DNA of 49,380 nucleotides, taken from a virus. The notes beneath the pieces are model-generated. The model was not told the origin of the DNA. It made no database searches and saw nothing but the letters and a program-made list of their open reading frames with translations. Positions 1 through 7,757 of the stretch are shown piece by piece. Position 1 is the first letter of the stretch. Each line of letters starts with the position of its first letter. Where the stretch lies: the IMG/VR virus record IMGVR_UViG_3300030419_001400, positions 1-49,380 of that record, one strand, 5' to 3'. Both the position numbers and the translations under genes were made by a program.

Positions 1-83
1 AAAAATTACTTTATCCAGAACATTGGAAGTTTTATGATTCGAATTTTTCTGAGTATAAGAAGACGGAAGCATGGTGGTCATGA
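1..83 (+). CDS. C-terminal end of an upstream gene (partial)
   Basis: An open frame enters from the left edge (first full codon at base 3) and ends at TGA 81-83, directly before the ATG of the next gene at 84. The visible 26 residues are rich in aromatic and charged residues and end in EAWWS. Too little is present to name a function. The back-to-back stop and start fit the compact layout of the rest of the window. Confidence 0.6.
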   Translation, partial: KLLYPEHWKFYDSNFSEYKKTEAWWS

Positions 84-575
84 ATGACTTGGTTTGATTT
101 AGTTAAAAAAGAAGAGTGGGATTTTATTTTCACTGATGGAGAAAATAAGCTAAATAAGGTTAGACATTTAGATTGGAATAAACTTACATCTCAAAGTAAA
201 GAAAAAGTAATTGATGGATATATTAATTTTTGGATAGAAGAACACCCTGATGATGTTGGTAGTCTTCCACCAGGATTTAATTCTTTAGATTGGGATATAG
301 AGTGTATAGATGGTGTATGTAAAAAACCCTCTGATTGGGATAATAACCATTATACATTATCAGATACTGATTCTTTTAGTATTATTCTTTATAATGATAG
401 ATATCCTATGATTACTGCATTAGTTCCCAAAGATAATAAAATTTACCCAATTGGTGAAGGTAAGGCTAAAGAATGGATGATGACTAAATTAAATATGAAC
501 CATTTAAAAACTGAAAAACCTAGCAATATTATGGTAGAAGCAGCATTATTAAAATTGATGGAGTTTGAAAAATGA
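84..575 (+). CDS. Unknown protein with N-terminal W-tag (MTWFDLVK)
   Basis: A 163-residue protein of unknown function. It opens with MTWFDLVK, the motif shared by about 20 proteins in this window. The rest is acidic and aromatic, with no signal peptide, membrane segment or recognised catalytic motif. Its stop overlaps the start of the next gene by four bases (ATGA), suggesting translational coupling. The first 24 bases of the gene are identical to those of the next gene, which points to duplication or exchange of the tag segment. I infer from the tag a possible role as a virion-internal protein, not from the body sequence. Confidence 0.75.
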   Translation: MTWFDLVKKEEWDFIFTDGENKLNKVRHLDWNKLTSQSKEKVIDGYINFWIEEHPDDVGSLPPGFNSLDWDIECIDGVCKKPSDWDNNHYTLSDTDSFSIILYNDRYPMITALVPKDNKIYPIGEGKAKEWMMTKLNMNHLKTEKPSNIMVEAALLKLMEFEK

Positions 576-925
576 CTTGGTTTGATTTAGTTAAATCTTC
601 AGAAATGAAGGAATTTGAAATGCTTGCTGAAAAGTATGCAGATAAAGGGGATATGATTCATTTAGACTATCTTAGAAAGAAACATGGAAAGAAAAGTAAT
701 GAGTTCTATAAAGCTTTAGAAACACAAATAGAAGATGCAGTAAGTGAAGAATGGTCTTCTATTTCTGATATTATTAAAATATTAAGAGATAAAAATCCAG
801 GATTAAAAGATACAGATGAAAACTTAACAGCTTTTCTTAGAAAGAGATTAAATGATATGAATATTCAAACTAGAAGAGAACCAGCTCCCGGAAGAACAGG
901 AATGAAAACTTATTATAAGGTGTAA
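572..925 (+). CDS. Unknown protein with N-terminal W-tag and possible C-terminal winged helix
   Basis: A 117-residue protein starting MTWFDLVKSS. After the tag comes a charged helical region. The last ~60 residues (WSSISDIIKILRDKNPG, then a segment ending KTYYKV) have the helix-rich then basic beta-like layout of a winged helix-turn-helix, so DNA binding is possible but unproven. It overlaps the upstream gene by ATGA and ends two bases before the next start. It shares its first eight residues and their DNA with the preceding gene, but the bodies differ. Confidence 0.7.
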   Translation: MTWFDLVKSSEMKEFEMLAEKYADKGDMIHLDYLRKKHGKKSNEFYKALETQIEDAVSEEWSSISDIIKILRDKNPGLKDTDENLTAFLRKRLNDMNIQTRREPAPGRTGMKTYYKV

Positions 926-927
926 TT

Positions 928-3243
928 ATGGAATTATTAAAAGGACTAGGTGTAGGTAAAGAAATAGGAACTGAGCAAACAGCTCAAAAACTATGGATGA
1001 AATTCTTAGGTAGATTTAATTATAAACCAGACCAAGCATTCCCTGATAATATGACTAAAGGAACAAATAGAATTACAGGCAATGTTAAAGCTGGAAGAAA
1101 AACAAGCATTGTGAATCATTTATTTAATCCTACATTTATAACATACACTTATGCTGATTTAGAACATGGTATTCCTTTGTATACTAGAACTAGAGGTACT
1201 ACTGCTGGTGATTTAGCTTGTTGGTCAGGAATTATTGGAATGAGAGATGTAGTCGGTAATAGATTTCCAACTGCAGACCCAAAGAAAACAGAAATTAGAA
1301 GAAAAACAGAAGAGGGCCGTTCAATGGTTGGTGAAACCATTAGAGCAATAGACATTCTAGAAAGAAAAGGTGAAAAATTTACTGGTGATATGCCTCCTCC
1401 TCAATGGATGGATGAATTTAAAAGCATAGCAGAAATGGAAGATTGGCTACAGGAAAACTATCCTGAATATCAAAAATGGTTAGTTGAAAATTTACATCAG
1501 CCTATAGAAGCAGAAGGGTTTTTATATGATTTAAATATATCAAAAGATAGAGCGGCCTTTGTTAAGAGAGTAGAAATTCTAATTAAAAAAGAATATCCAG
1601 ATTTATTTGATAAAGTATTAGATGATGCTGTTCAAATTGATAATGATAAATGGCAAATTGTAGTGTTAGCTAATAAAGGTATGATTCCTCATATGGTAAA
1701 AAGAGGATTTATTCCATTAGAAAAAAATGATGCTTTTAATAGAATTATTAATTCTAGCAAAACTTCTAATTTTGTGAAAGAAGCACTAAAAAATGTTAAA
1801 TCAGATGGCGGTAAAATATCTGAAAAAAGTGCATATTATATTAGACTCCCCAATGGAACTACTTTAGACGAATGGGAAGCAACAAAAGAAAAGTGGATGG
1901 ACACTTTAACAAACGAATATACAGGAGTTAATCCCATGTTTGATGATATAAAGAAAGAAGATAAGAAAAAATGGTATGATATTTTAAAAGCACCAGAATA
2001 TGAAGACAGAGATGAAGAGGAACAAAAAGATTCCGGTAGTGCTAAAAGGCCTAAAGTACCAGAAAAAGTAGGCAGTTTAGAGGAGAGAGAATTAGGAAGA
2101 GGAGAAGTCTTTGATGATGATTGGAAGACTGAAACTGGTATAGATACTATTACAGGTAAAAGAAAAGATGCTACTGGTGTAGAAAGAGATAGAGGTTATA
2201 CTGGCACAGATTCTTTATGTTGCACTAAATTAAAAGAAATATTAAAATGGTACATTGAAAAAGCAAGGCCAGGTATATCTAAGGGTGTAGTAGATAAATA
2301 TTTAGAATGTCATCAAATAGAAGCTGATGTTCCTACTGAACAATATCTTGTTATAATGGGTGGTGGAAATGAGCATGGTGTTGAAGATGAAGAATTATTT
2401 AAAATTGATGTAACAGAAACATCAATATTCCACAGATGGGCAGGAGAAGGCCCTATTTTACCTAAAGAGATATGGGAAGATAAAAAAGGAGGTTTTGGTG
2501 CTCCTCCAACTGACGGTGCTTCAATTAGACAATGGTGGGATTGGTGTATTAAAGAACAAGTTAAACATTCACCCACAACCCCAAGAAGAATAGGCGAAAG
2601 GGGAACAGTAGAAATTGATGGTGAAGAACATTCATTATCAACTGCAGAAAGATTTGATGATATTGAATTAACACCAGCAGAAAAAAGAAGGTTGAGAAAA
2701 GAAGCAATTGCTGTATGGATAGGTAAAGGTAATAAAAATCCTGAAAGGTCAAGATTAGAACAAAGTAAAATGGCGCAATCGGAGCCTGAATTATATGCAA
2801 TGTTTATGGGAACATCTTTAATATCTGATACCGGAAAATTAACTCTTGCAGAAATGAAAGCAAATACAAAAATGAGAGAAAGGCTTTGGGATTATGAAGA
2901 TGAAGTAAGCAGAGTAATAGCTGACAAGAAAGGAACACAGTTTAAGCCAATAGACAGAGGACATGATAAAATAGACGCAGATTGGGGATTAGAAGACTAT
3001 GAATTTTCTGCAACTGGAACCTATAAAGAAATGATTTTATGGATAGAAGAAGGAGAACCCAACTGTAAGACACTATTAGATATTATGGAAGAAAGGGATT
3101 GGATGAGAAAAGTTGAAGTAAAAGATTGGAGGAAAGATGACCCTCCTAATGAAGTAATAGGCGTTCCTATGTTAGAACATAACGATAACTTTATTCCAGG
3201 CCCAGAAATAATTAAGTATTTTATTAAGGTGTTTGGTAGATGA
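928..3243 (+). CDS. Large unknown protein (771 aa)
   Basis: A 771-residue gene preceded by GGTG four bases before its ATG. I do not recognise a family. The N-terminal ~120 residues are glycine- and threonine-rich and non-acidic. The middle (about residues 360-420) is a charged, low-complexity linker rich in D, E, K and R. The rest is acidic and tryptophan-rich. There is no membrane segment, signal peptide, Walker motif or nuclease motif I can identify. It lacks the N-terminal W-tag of its neighbours. Its last codons overlap the next start. It could be a minor structural or internal virion protein; that is only inference from context. Confidence 0.7.
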   Translation: MELLKGLGVGKEIGTEQTAQKLWMKFLGRFNYKPDQAFPDNMTKGTNRITGNVKAGRKTSIVNHLFNPTFITYTYADLEHGIPLYTRTRGTTAGDLACWSGIIGMRDVVGNRFPTADPKKTEIRRKTEEGRSMVGETIRAIDILERKGEKFTGDMPPPQWMDEFKSIAEMEDWLQENYPEYQKWLVENLHQPIEAEGFLYDLNISKDRAAFVKRVEILIKKEYPDLFDKVLDDAVQIDNDKWQIVVLANKGMIPHMVKRGFIPLEKNDAFNRIINSSKTSNFVKEALKNVKSDGGKISEKSAYYIRLPNGTTLDEWEATKEKWMDTLTNEYTGVNPMFDDIKKEDKKKWYDILKAPEYEDRDEEEQKDSGSAKRPKVPEKVGSLEERELGRGEVFDDDWKTETGIDTITGKRKDATGVERDRGYTGTDSLCCTKLKEILKWYIEKARPGISKGVVDKYLECHQIEADVPTEQYLVIMGGGNEHGVEDEELFKIDVTETSIFHRWAGEGPILPKEIWEDKKGGFGAPPTDGASIRQWWDWCIKEQVKHSPTTPRRIGERGTVEIDGEEHSLSTAERFDDIELTPAEKRRLRKEAIAVWIGKGNKNPERSRLEQSKMAQSEPELYAMFMGTSLISDTGKLTLAEMKANTKMRERLWDYEDEVSRVIADKKGTQFKPIDRGHDKIDADWGLEDYEFSATGTYKEMILWIEEGEPNCKTLLDIMEERDWMRKVEVKDWRKDDPPNEVIGVPMLEHNDNFIPGPEIIKYFIKVFGR

Positions 3244-3422
3244 GGGCTTGGTTTGATATTATTAAAGTTGCAACAGCAGTTACTACGGGTTCAACATATG
3301 GTGGAGAATCAAATGAAGCAACGGATGCATTGTTTAATATAAGTTATGGAGAAGGCTTAGAGGAAAAAGATTGGGAGGAATGGATGCGTGGTAAAGAAAC
3401 CAACAAAGAAAAAGGCAAATAG
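3240..3422 (+). CDS. Small protein with W-tag (MRAWFDIIK)
   Basis: A 60-residue protein starting MRAWFDIIKV, a one-residue-longer variant of the shared tag. The middle is small-residue rich and the end is strongly charged (EEKDWEEWMRGKETNKEKGK). Its ATG overlaps the stop of the upstream gene, and its 3' end overlaps the next gene by 35 bases in another frame. The function is unknown; the tag may account for a large share of what it does. Confidence 0.6.
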   Translation: MRAWFDIIKVATAVTTGSTYGGESNEATDALFNISYGEGLEEKDWEEWMRGKETNKEKGK

Positions 3423-4542
3423 ACCAATTAAAGCTAAGGGCAGTTCTGCTGTTCAAGAGTTTGATTATTCTAAGTTTCAAACAATGTTTGATGCTTGGAA
3501 ACAACAGTGTGGTGCTAGTGGTGCTAAAATAGGAATGACTTCTGGTGCTTCATTATTAGATGTTATTAAGCAACATGGTATTGCAGCCAGACCTTATACT
3601 AAAGATAAATTAAACAGAGAGGAGGGTGCTGTAACAATAGTTGAATTGCTAGAAGAGTGGGATAATGACGCTACAATTCTAGAAGAAGTAGATGTTTTAG
3701 CATTAGATAAAGTAATTTCTAAATTAGATAAACTTAGAGATAGTAAAGCAGACCCTAGAAATATTAAATTCACAGTTCCTATTCCTGGTGAAGTAGATGA
3801 AGATACAGGAGATTATGATGAAGACGATACAACGATAGTATATGGACATTATAGAACTCCTGATTATATTAAATATAGAAATATATTAGCTGATATTCCA
3901 GGTTCAAAAGTAAATAAAGAAACTGTAGAGGCGGCTAAATCTCATTGGTATGAAGAAGGTAGTAATGGTAAAAATACAGCTAAACCCCCAATGTGGCAAG
4001 CACTGTTTGCTACAGGAGATGGTGATATAGTTTCAACAGGGTTATTTAAAATATGTCAAGAAGCTAAAAAATTAATTAAAGATGTTAAAATAACTAATCT
4101 AAAATTAAAGGTAGACGATGATAATTTAGGATTATTAGCAAAAGATTTATTTGAAATTCCATCTGTTAAACGATGGTTACTTCAACAAGTAGGAACTCAG
4201 ACAACAATAGGCCCAGGAATAGACCCTAAAACAAAACATTGGAGAGATAGACCAATGCATAGAGAAATAAGTTCCCAAAAATTTGGGGTAAAGGGTTTAG
4301 CACAAACAGATTTTATTAAAGAAGCAGCTGATTTTGATAAATATGTAGGAACAATTGAAACATTTCAATTAGATATTACAAGAAGACAAGTTAGAAAATT
4401 AGCAACATTAACTGGTATTTGTAAAAAATATCCCGGTAGAGATGTAGTATATCATATAAGTAAAGATGCTGTTAAGAAAAAGAAAAAGAAGAAAAAGACA
4501 AAGGGAGTTAAAAAATCATGGCAAGAAATAATTGGAAACTAA
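3388..4542 (+). CDS. Unknown basic-tailed protein with C-terminal W motif
   Basis: A 384-residue protein. I accept the GTG start at 3388 because GGGAGG (3373-3378) lies nine bases upstream and no better ATG is nearby. The first 20 residues are Lys-rich. The body is mixed alpha/beta and unrecognised. The C-terminus has a lysine run followed by KKSWQEIIGN, which looks like the shared N-terminal tag moved to the C-terminus. The last 25 bases overlap the next gene, whose own tag lies just beyond. DNA-binding or capsid-internal roles would fit the basic ends but are inferred. Confidence 0.7.
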   Translation: MVKKPTKKKANRPIKAKGSSAVQEFDYSKFQTMFDAWKQQCGASGAKIGMTSGASLLDVIKQHGIAARPYTKDKLNREEGAVTIVELLEEWDNDATILEEVDVLALDKVISKLDKLRDSKADPRNIKFTVPIPGEVDEDTGDYDEDDTTIVYGHYRTPDYIKYRNILADIPGSKVNKETVEAAKSHWYEEGSNGKNTAKPPMWQALFATGDGDIVSTGLFKICQEAKKLIKDVKITNLKLKVDDDNLGLLAKDLFEIPSVKRWLLQQVGTQTTIGPGIDPKTKHWRDRPMHREISSQKFGVKGLAQTDFIKEAADFDKYVGTIETFQLDITRRQVRKLATLTGICKKYPGRDVVYHISKDAVKKKKKKKKTKGVKKSWQEIIGN

Positions 4543-4769
4543 TATTAAAAGATGAAGTTTCTAATGAAACTAGAACAATGAAAATATATTCTGAGGTTAA
4601 AAGAAGATTTCCTCACCTTTGGGAAGAAGCACAGCAGTTGACTGGAACTGGAGAAGTAGCAACATTAGATTCAATAGTTTTAAGGACAATAAGAGAAAAC
4701 TTAGATAAACATAACATTGTAGAACTAGCTAAAATTGCAGGTGAAAACTATATTTTGAGGGATTATTAA
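4518..4769 (+). CDS. Small helical protein with W-tag variant
   Basis: An 83-residue protein starting MARNNWKLILKDE, where W-x-x-I-L-K of the shared tag is shifted by three residues. The rest is predicted largely helical (SEVKRRFPHLWEEAQQL and a second helix near residue 55). It overlaps the preceding gene by 25 bases and the next start by one base (TAATG). No known domain recognised. Confidence 0.65.
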   Translation: MARNNWKLILKDEVSNETRTMKIYSEVKRRFPHLWEEAQQLTGTGEVATLDSIVLRTIRENLDKHNIVELAKIAGENYILRDY

Positions 4770-5146
4770 TGGGTTGGTTTGATTTAGTTAAATCACAAGA
4801 GTCTTTAGCAAAATGGTGGACTGATTGTATGAGACGCGGATATTTTATAGATATGATTTATATGGATGACCCAAAGTTTCCTAAAGGAAGACCTTGGTAT
4901 ATAAATGCACGAACTGGAAGATATAGAATTTTTCCTCAACAAAATGAAACTGATTGGTCAATAGAACAAGAAAAGGCAGGAACTCCTAAAAGCAAGGATA
5001 ATCCCTATTATGCTCCAAGAGACAACCCTGATGAATATGCTGACTTTATGGTAAACGACCAAAATAATTTAATATTTTTAGATGGAAATTTAAATTTTTG
5101 GTATCCTATCTTACAGCGGTATTATGACTTTGTAAATGATAGATAG
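4769..5146 (+). CDS. Unknown protein with W-tag (MGWFDLVK)
   Basis: A 125-residue protein starting MGWFDLVKSQ. The tag DNA differs from that of the genes at 84 and 572 at only two of the first 24 bases. The remainder is rich in Tyr, Trp, Pro and Asp, as in a small beta-rich domain, but I cannot assign a family. It overlaps the upstream stop by one base. Confidence 0.7.
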   Translation: MGWFDLVKSQESLAKWWTDCMRRGYFIDMIYMDDPKFPKGRPWYINARTGRYRIFPQQNETDWSIEQEKAGTPKSKDNPYYAPRDNPDEYADFMVNDQNNLIFLDGNLNFWYPILQRYYDFVNDR

Positions 5147-5160
5147 AAGGAGAAAATAGA

Positions 5161-5817
5161 ATGATTAAAAGAAAAAGATGTAAAATGTGTAATCACGAAA
5201 ATCGTGAAGAAATAGAAGTTCAATTGGAAACAATGACTATAACTGCTGATGCAGTAGATAGGGAAAATAATTGGCCTAGTGGAACTACTGCTAGACACCA
5301 AAGAAATCATATGGGCGACTATTATGATGCTTCAAACCCTAGATGTAAGATATGCACACATGAGTTAAGACCTTTAATTGAAGAGCAATTGAGTGAAGGT
5401 GATGTGACTCCAGATTTAATTGCTAGAATGGCTGATTGCACAGAAGAACAGGTAAAGCGGCACATGAGGAAACATTTACAGCCGCTAGTGCAGAAGTCGG
5501 CGGCAAACATTATAGCCGTAAAGGAAGTGGATGAAGTTGAGTCTTTGACTAAGATACTCAACAGGTTAGAAGAAAAGTTAGACATATTATTCGACCAAGA
5601 TGAAATGCATCCTAAATATGTTGATAGTTTAACGAAACTAGCTAAAGAAGTAAGAGAAAGTTTAAGGTATTTATTAGAATTTAAAGGAAAGTTAGTTCAC
5701 AAGAGACAAGATACTATTATTGTAGCACAAATGCAAGTAGTTCAAGAAGTATTAGCACAAAATCATCCTCAAGTTTGGCTAGATGTTAAAGCAAAGATGG
5801 AGGAGAAATTACAATGA
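5161..5817 (+). CDS. Tandem zinc/HTH protein, candidate terminase small subunit
   Basis: A 218-residue protein with an AAGGAG site ten bases before its ATG. Two tandem modules share exactly the same spacing: C7-x2-C10-x35-H46-x3-H50 and C62-x2-C65-x35-H101-x3-H105. The His pairs lie in helices that look like recognition helices (EEQVKRHMRKH). This suggests a zinc-stabilised helix-turn-helix duplicated once. Residues ~120-218 are long amphipathic helices suited to oligomerisation. DNA-binding head plus oligomerising tail is the plan of small terminase subunits, which recognise viral DNA for TerL. However, it lies 10 kb from terL, so a transcription factor is an alternative. It carries no W-tag. 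Confidence 0.6.
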   Translation: MIKRKRCKMCNHENREEIEVQLETMTITADAVDRENNWPSGTTARHQRNHMGDYYDASNPRCKICTHELRPLIEEQLSEGDVTPDLIARMADCTEEQVKRHMRKHLQPLVQKSAANIIAVKEVDEVESLTKILNRLEEKLDILFDQDEMHPKYVDSLTKLAKEVRESLRYLLEFKGKLVHKRQDTIIVAQMQVVQEVLAQNHPQVWLDVKAKMEEKLQ

Positions 5818-5981
5818 GTTGGAAAGATATACTAAAAGAATATGGAATACCATCAGAACATAGGAAGAAAACGCCTTATATTAAAGATGGGTTTCCGCAT
5901 TGTTGTGGAAAAGAAATGGAATTTGTAGAAGGTAAAGACGGTGACGGACATCGTTGTGTTGTATGTGGGGGGAAAATATGA
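5814..5981 (+). CDS. W-tagged zinc-ribbon microprotein (55 aa)
   Basis: ATG at 5814 overlaps the upstream stop as ATGA and the frame closes at TGA 5979-5981. The 55 residues begin MSWKDILKEYG and continue into a compact zinc ribbon with HCCGKE and, 17 residues later, RCVVCGG. It is essentially a tag fused to a single zinc knuckle. Its stop overlaps the next gene's start (ATGA). Tag, coupling at both ends and the Cys pairs make it credible despite its size. Confidence 0.7.
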   Translation: MSWKDILKEYGIPSEHRKKTPYIKDGFPHCCGKEMEFVEGKDGDGHRCVVCGGKI

Positions 5982-6220
5982 GTTGGGAAGTTATACTAAA
6001 AGATACTAGAAGTAAACTTAAGGAAATGTTCAGTCAGGATGAAGATATAGTAGAAAGATATGATTCATCACCTGATGAAGCAAAAGAAATGATAGACACA
6101 CTAATTCGACGGGCTGAACACAATAGGGGGCAATGGTCTACAAAACCTGGAAGTTATGGAAGTAATAGAATACTAAATATAAAAAAGACTATTTACTCTA
6201 TACTTGGATTAGCGGATTGA
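5978..6220 (+). CDS. Small W-tagged protein (MSWEVILK)
   Basis: An open frame extends back to 5954, but I place the start at ATG 5978. That gives MSWEVILKD, puts a purine-rich GGGGGGAAAA site just upstream, and overlaps the previous stop. The product is 80 residues, charged and helical, with a basic stretch near TLIRRAEHNRGQW. No domain recognised. Confidence 0.7.
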   Translation: MSWEVILKDTRSKLKEMFSQDEDIVERYDSSPDEAKEMIDTLIRRAEHNRGQWSTKPGSYGSNRILNIKKTIYSILGLAD

Positions 6221-6225
6221 ATAAA

Positions 6226-6486
6226 ATGAGTTGGGAAGAGGTAATAAAAGACAATAAGGAACTGGTTAATGCCATTCAAAAATTTGTAGATGACATAACA
6301 GAACCACACTTAGCCATGATTAAGGTTTGGTCTGAACTTAAGAAGAACATACCTGAAGAAGAAATGCCTAGATATGAGGAATTAATGGAACAATTTGGAC
6401 ACACAATATTAGAAGCAGGTAAAATGGCCGGAGATTTAGTACACGCTTACAACGCACATAATAGATTTAGTGAGGACTTCCGATGA
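6226..6486 (+). CDS. Small W-tagged helical protein (MSWEEVIK)
   Basis: A TTG nine bases upstream could extend the frame, but ATG 6226 gives the tag MSWEEVIKDN exactly at the N-terminus, so I prefer it. The protein is 86 residues, almost wholly helical and acidic. Its stop overlaps the next ATG (ATGA at 6483). Function unknown. Confidence 0.7.
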   Translation: MSWEEVIKDNKELVNAIQKFVDDITEPHLAMIKVWSELKKNIPEEEMPRYEELMEQFGHTILEAGKMAGDLVHAYNAHNRFSEDFR

Positions 6487-6617
6487 ATTGGGAAGAAATA
6501 CTTAAAAAGAAGAAAAAGGTTGGCGATAAACGCTTTGGCCGAAAAAATACTAAATTAGACAGAAGGCTATATAATAAGCGTAAGGCTAAGAAAGAAATTG
6601 AGGAAGAATTACAATGA
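6483..6617 (+). CDS. Very basic 44-aa W-tagged protein
   Basis: ATG 6483 overlaps the preceding stop, and TGA lies at 6615-6617. The product starts MNWEEILKKKKKVGDKR and is dominated by Lys and Arg along its whole length, closing with a short acidic helix. Composition suggests nucleic-acid binding. Tag plus polycation is what one would design for an internal, DNA-condensing capsid protein, but that is inference. Confidence 0.65.
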   Translation: MNWEEILKKKKKVGDKRFGRKNTKLDRRLYNKRKAKKEIEEELQ

Positions 6618-6694
6618 TTCAATATATAGTAACTCACCCTAGAAATAAAATATCAAGTGGTGTATTGAGTTATATATTAAGTAATAGTAGGTGA
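6614..6694 (+). CDS. Possible 26-aa ORF
   Basis: ATG 6614 overlaps the upstream stop (ATGA) and the frame closes at TGA 6692-6694, giving MIQYIVTHPR then a short hydrophobic stretch. It fills the 80-base gap before the next tagged gene. It has no tag and no domain. Coupled start position is the only support. Confidence 0.3.
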   Translation: MIQYIVTHPRNKISSGVLSYILSNSR

Positions 6695-6699
6695 ATAAA

Positions 6700-7002
6700 A
6701 TGAATTGGTTTGACATAATTAAAGGGAAATATATATCCCGCAAGGTACTTAGAGAAATTAAAGAAGCTATAGAAAGTGTTGATGGAGTTACTATTGATAG
6801 TCTTACATTTAGTAAAAAAACACAACATTTAAAATATAAACTCACTTATGATGGGCCGGACACACCTACTAATAAACCAGTTAAATTTGTATTAACAACA
6901 GGTGGTAGAAATCTAGGAAGAATAGGTGGTATTCGCGCTAAGATAAGGCAAAACATACGCGTAGCCTTAGAAAGAAAAGACACATTCATTACGGAGTGGT
7001 AA
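6700..7002 (+). CDS. Small W-tagged protein (MNWFDIIK)
   Basis: I start at ATG 6700 rather than the in-frame GTG 6691, because GGTGA (6690-6694) then serves as the ribosome binding site and the tag MNWFDIIKGK is N-terminal. The 100-residue protein has a helix followed by alternating strands and a basic C-terminal helix (RAKIRQNIRVALERKD). It could bind nucleic acid. No family recognised. Confidence 0.7.
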   Translation: MNWFDIIKGKYISRKVLREIKEAIESVDGVTIDSLTFSKKTQHLKYKLTYDGPDTPTNKPVKFVLTTGGRNLGRIGGIRAKIRQNIRVALERKDTFITEW

Positions 7003-7003
7003 T

Positions 7004-7180
7004 ATGACTTGGAAAAGTATTTTAAAAGAAGATAAAGGTTTAGGAGACACAGTAGAAAGAATAACTACTAAAACAGGAATTAAAAAAGCTGTAGATTATG
7101 TATCAGAAAAAACAGGAAAGGATTGTGGTTGCTCCGCAAGAAAAGAATATCTAAATGAGAGGTTTAATTATGGAAATTAA
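7004..7180 (+). CDS. W-tagged small CxC protein (58 aa)
   Basis: ATG 7004 follows the upstream TAA, and TAA lies at 7178-7180. The product begins MTWKSILKED, then GLGDTVERITTKTGIKKAV and DCGCSARKEYLNERF. From memory, the GLGDT...TGIKK...DCGC-x-x-R-K-x-x-L-N pattern is a recurring small protein in many tailed phages, of unknown function. Here it has the window's tag fused in front. It overlaps the next gene. Confidence 0.65.
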   Translation: MTWKSILKEDKGLGDTVERITTKTGIKKAVDYVSEKTGKDCGCSARKEYLNERFNYGN

Positions 7181-7751
7181 AAAGAAAGACTATACTAGAA
7201 TATATGACTTGATTTTAGCAGAACTAGAAGAAAAGGGATATCATGAAATGGTTTCATATTTAGAAGAAAATCCCCCTAAGAAAAATACCAATTTAGCTTT
7301 AGGAGGAAATAAATTATACAGTATAGATTTAGCTCATGGTTTGGTTGAAGCTAAAGAACAAGCAGGCCCTCAATTATCTAGATTAGATTTAACTAAATTA
7401 GATTCTCTTGCAGGGCAAGGCAACCTTAAAGTGCTTATAAATAACATAGAATCTAAATGGTTTAAAACCTTAAAGGCTATGGGAGGAAATCAAGCAACTC
7501 GAACAATACAAATTTATGATATAAATTTAGATGATTTAGAAGAGGGAGATAATGACCCAGAAGATAATTGCCAATGTTGGGCTGATAATGATTGTGAACA
7601 TATAGCAACATGGAAAAACCCAAATACTGGCGTACAGTTATGTGATATTCACTTTAATGAAGAGGTTGATAAAAGCAGTGGAGAACACGGCTTTCAACCT
7701 TGGGATTGTGAAACAGATGAATACTACAAGTATAGAGAAGATTTAGGATGA
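7170..7751 (+). CDS. Unknown protein with C-terminal zinc site
   Basis: Two in-frame ATGs exist. I choose 7170 because GAGAGGT (7157-7163) gives a proper site and the 7155 start would have none. The protein has 193 residues. The N-terminal part is helical. A C-terminal cluster, C134-x-C136, C142-x-H144, C158-x2-H161, looks like a zinc-binding knuckle (the CDIH form recurs as CDKH in the gene at 31491). No W-tag. Function unknown. Confidence 0.65.
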   Translation: MEIKKKDYTRIYDLILAELEEKGYHEMVSYLEENPPKKNTNLALGGNKLYSIDLAHGLVEAKEQAGPQLSRLDLTKLDSLAGQGNLKVLINNIESKWFKTLKAMGGNQATRTIQIYDINLDDLEEGDNDPEDNCQCWADNDCEHIATWKNPNTGVQLCDIHFNEEVDKSSGEHGFQPWDCETDEYYKYREDLG

Positions 7752-7757
7752 ATTAAG

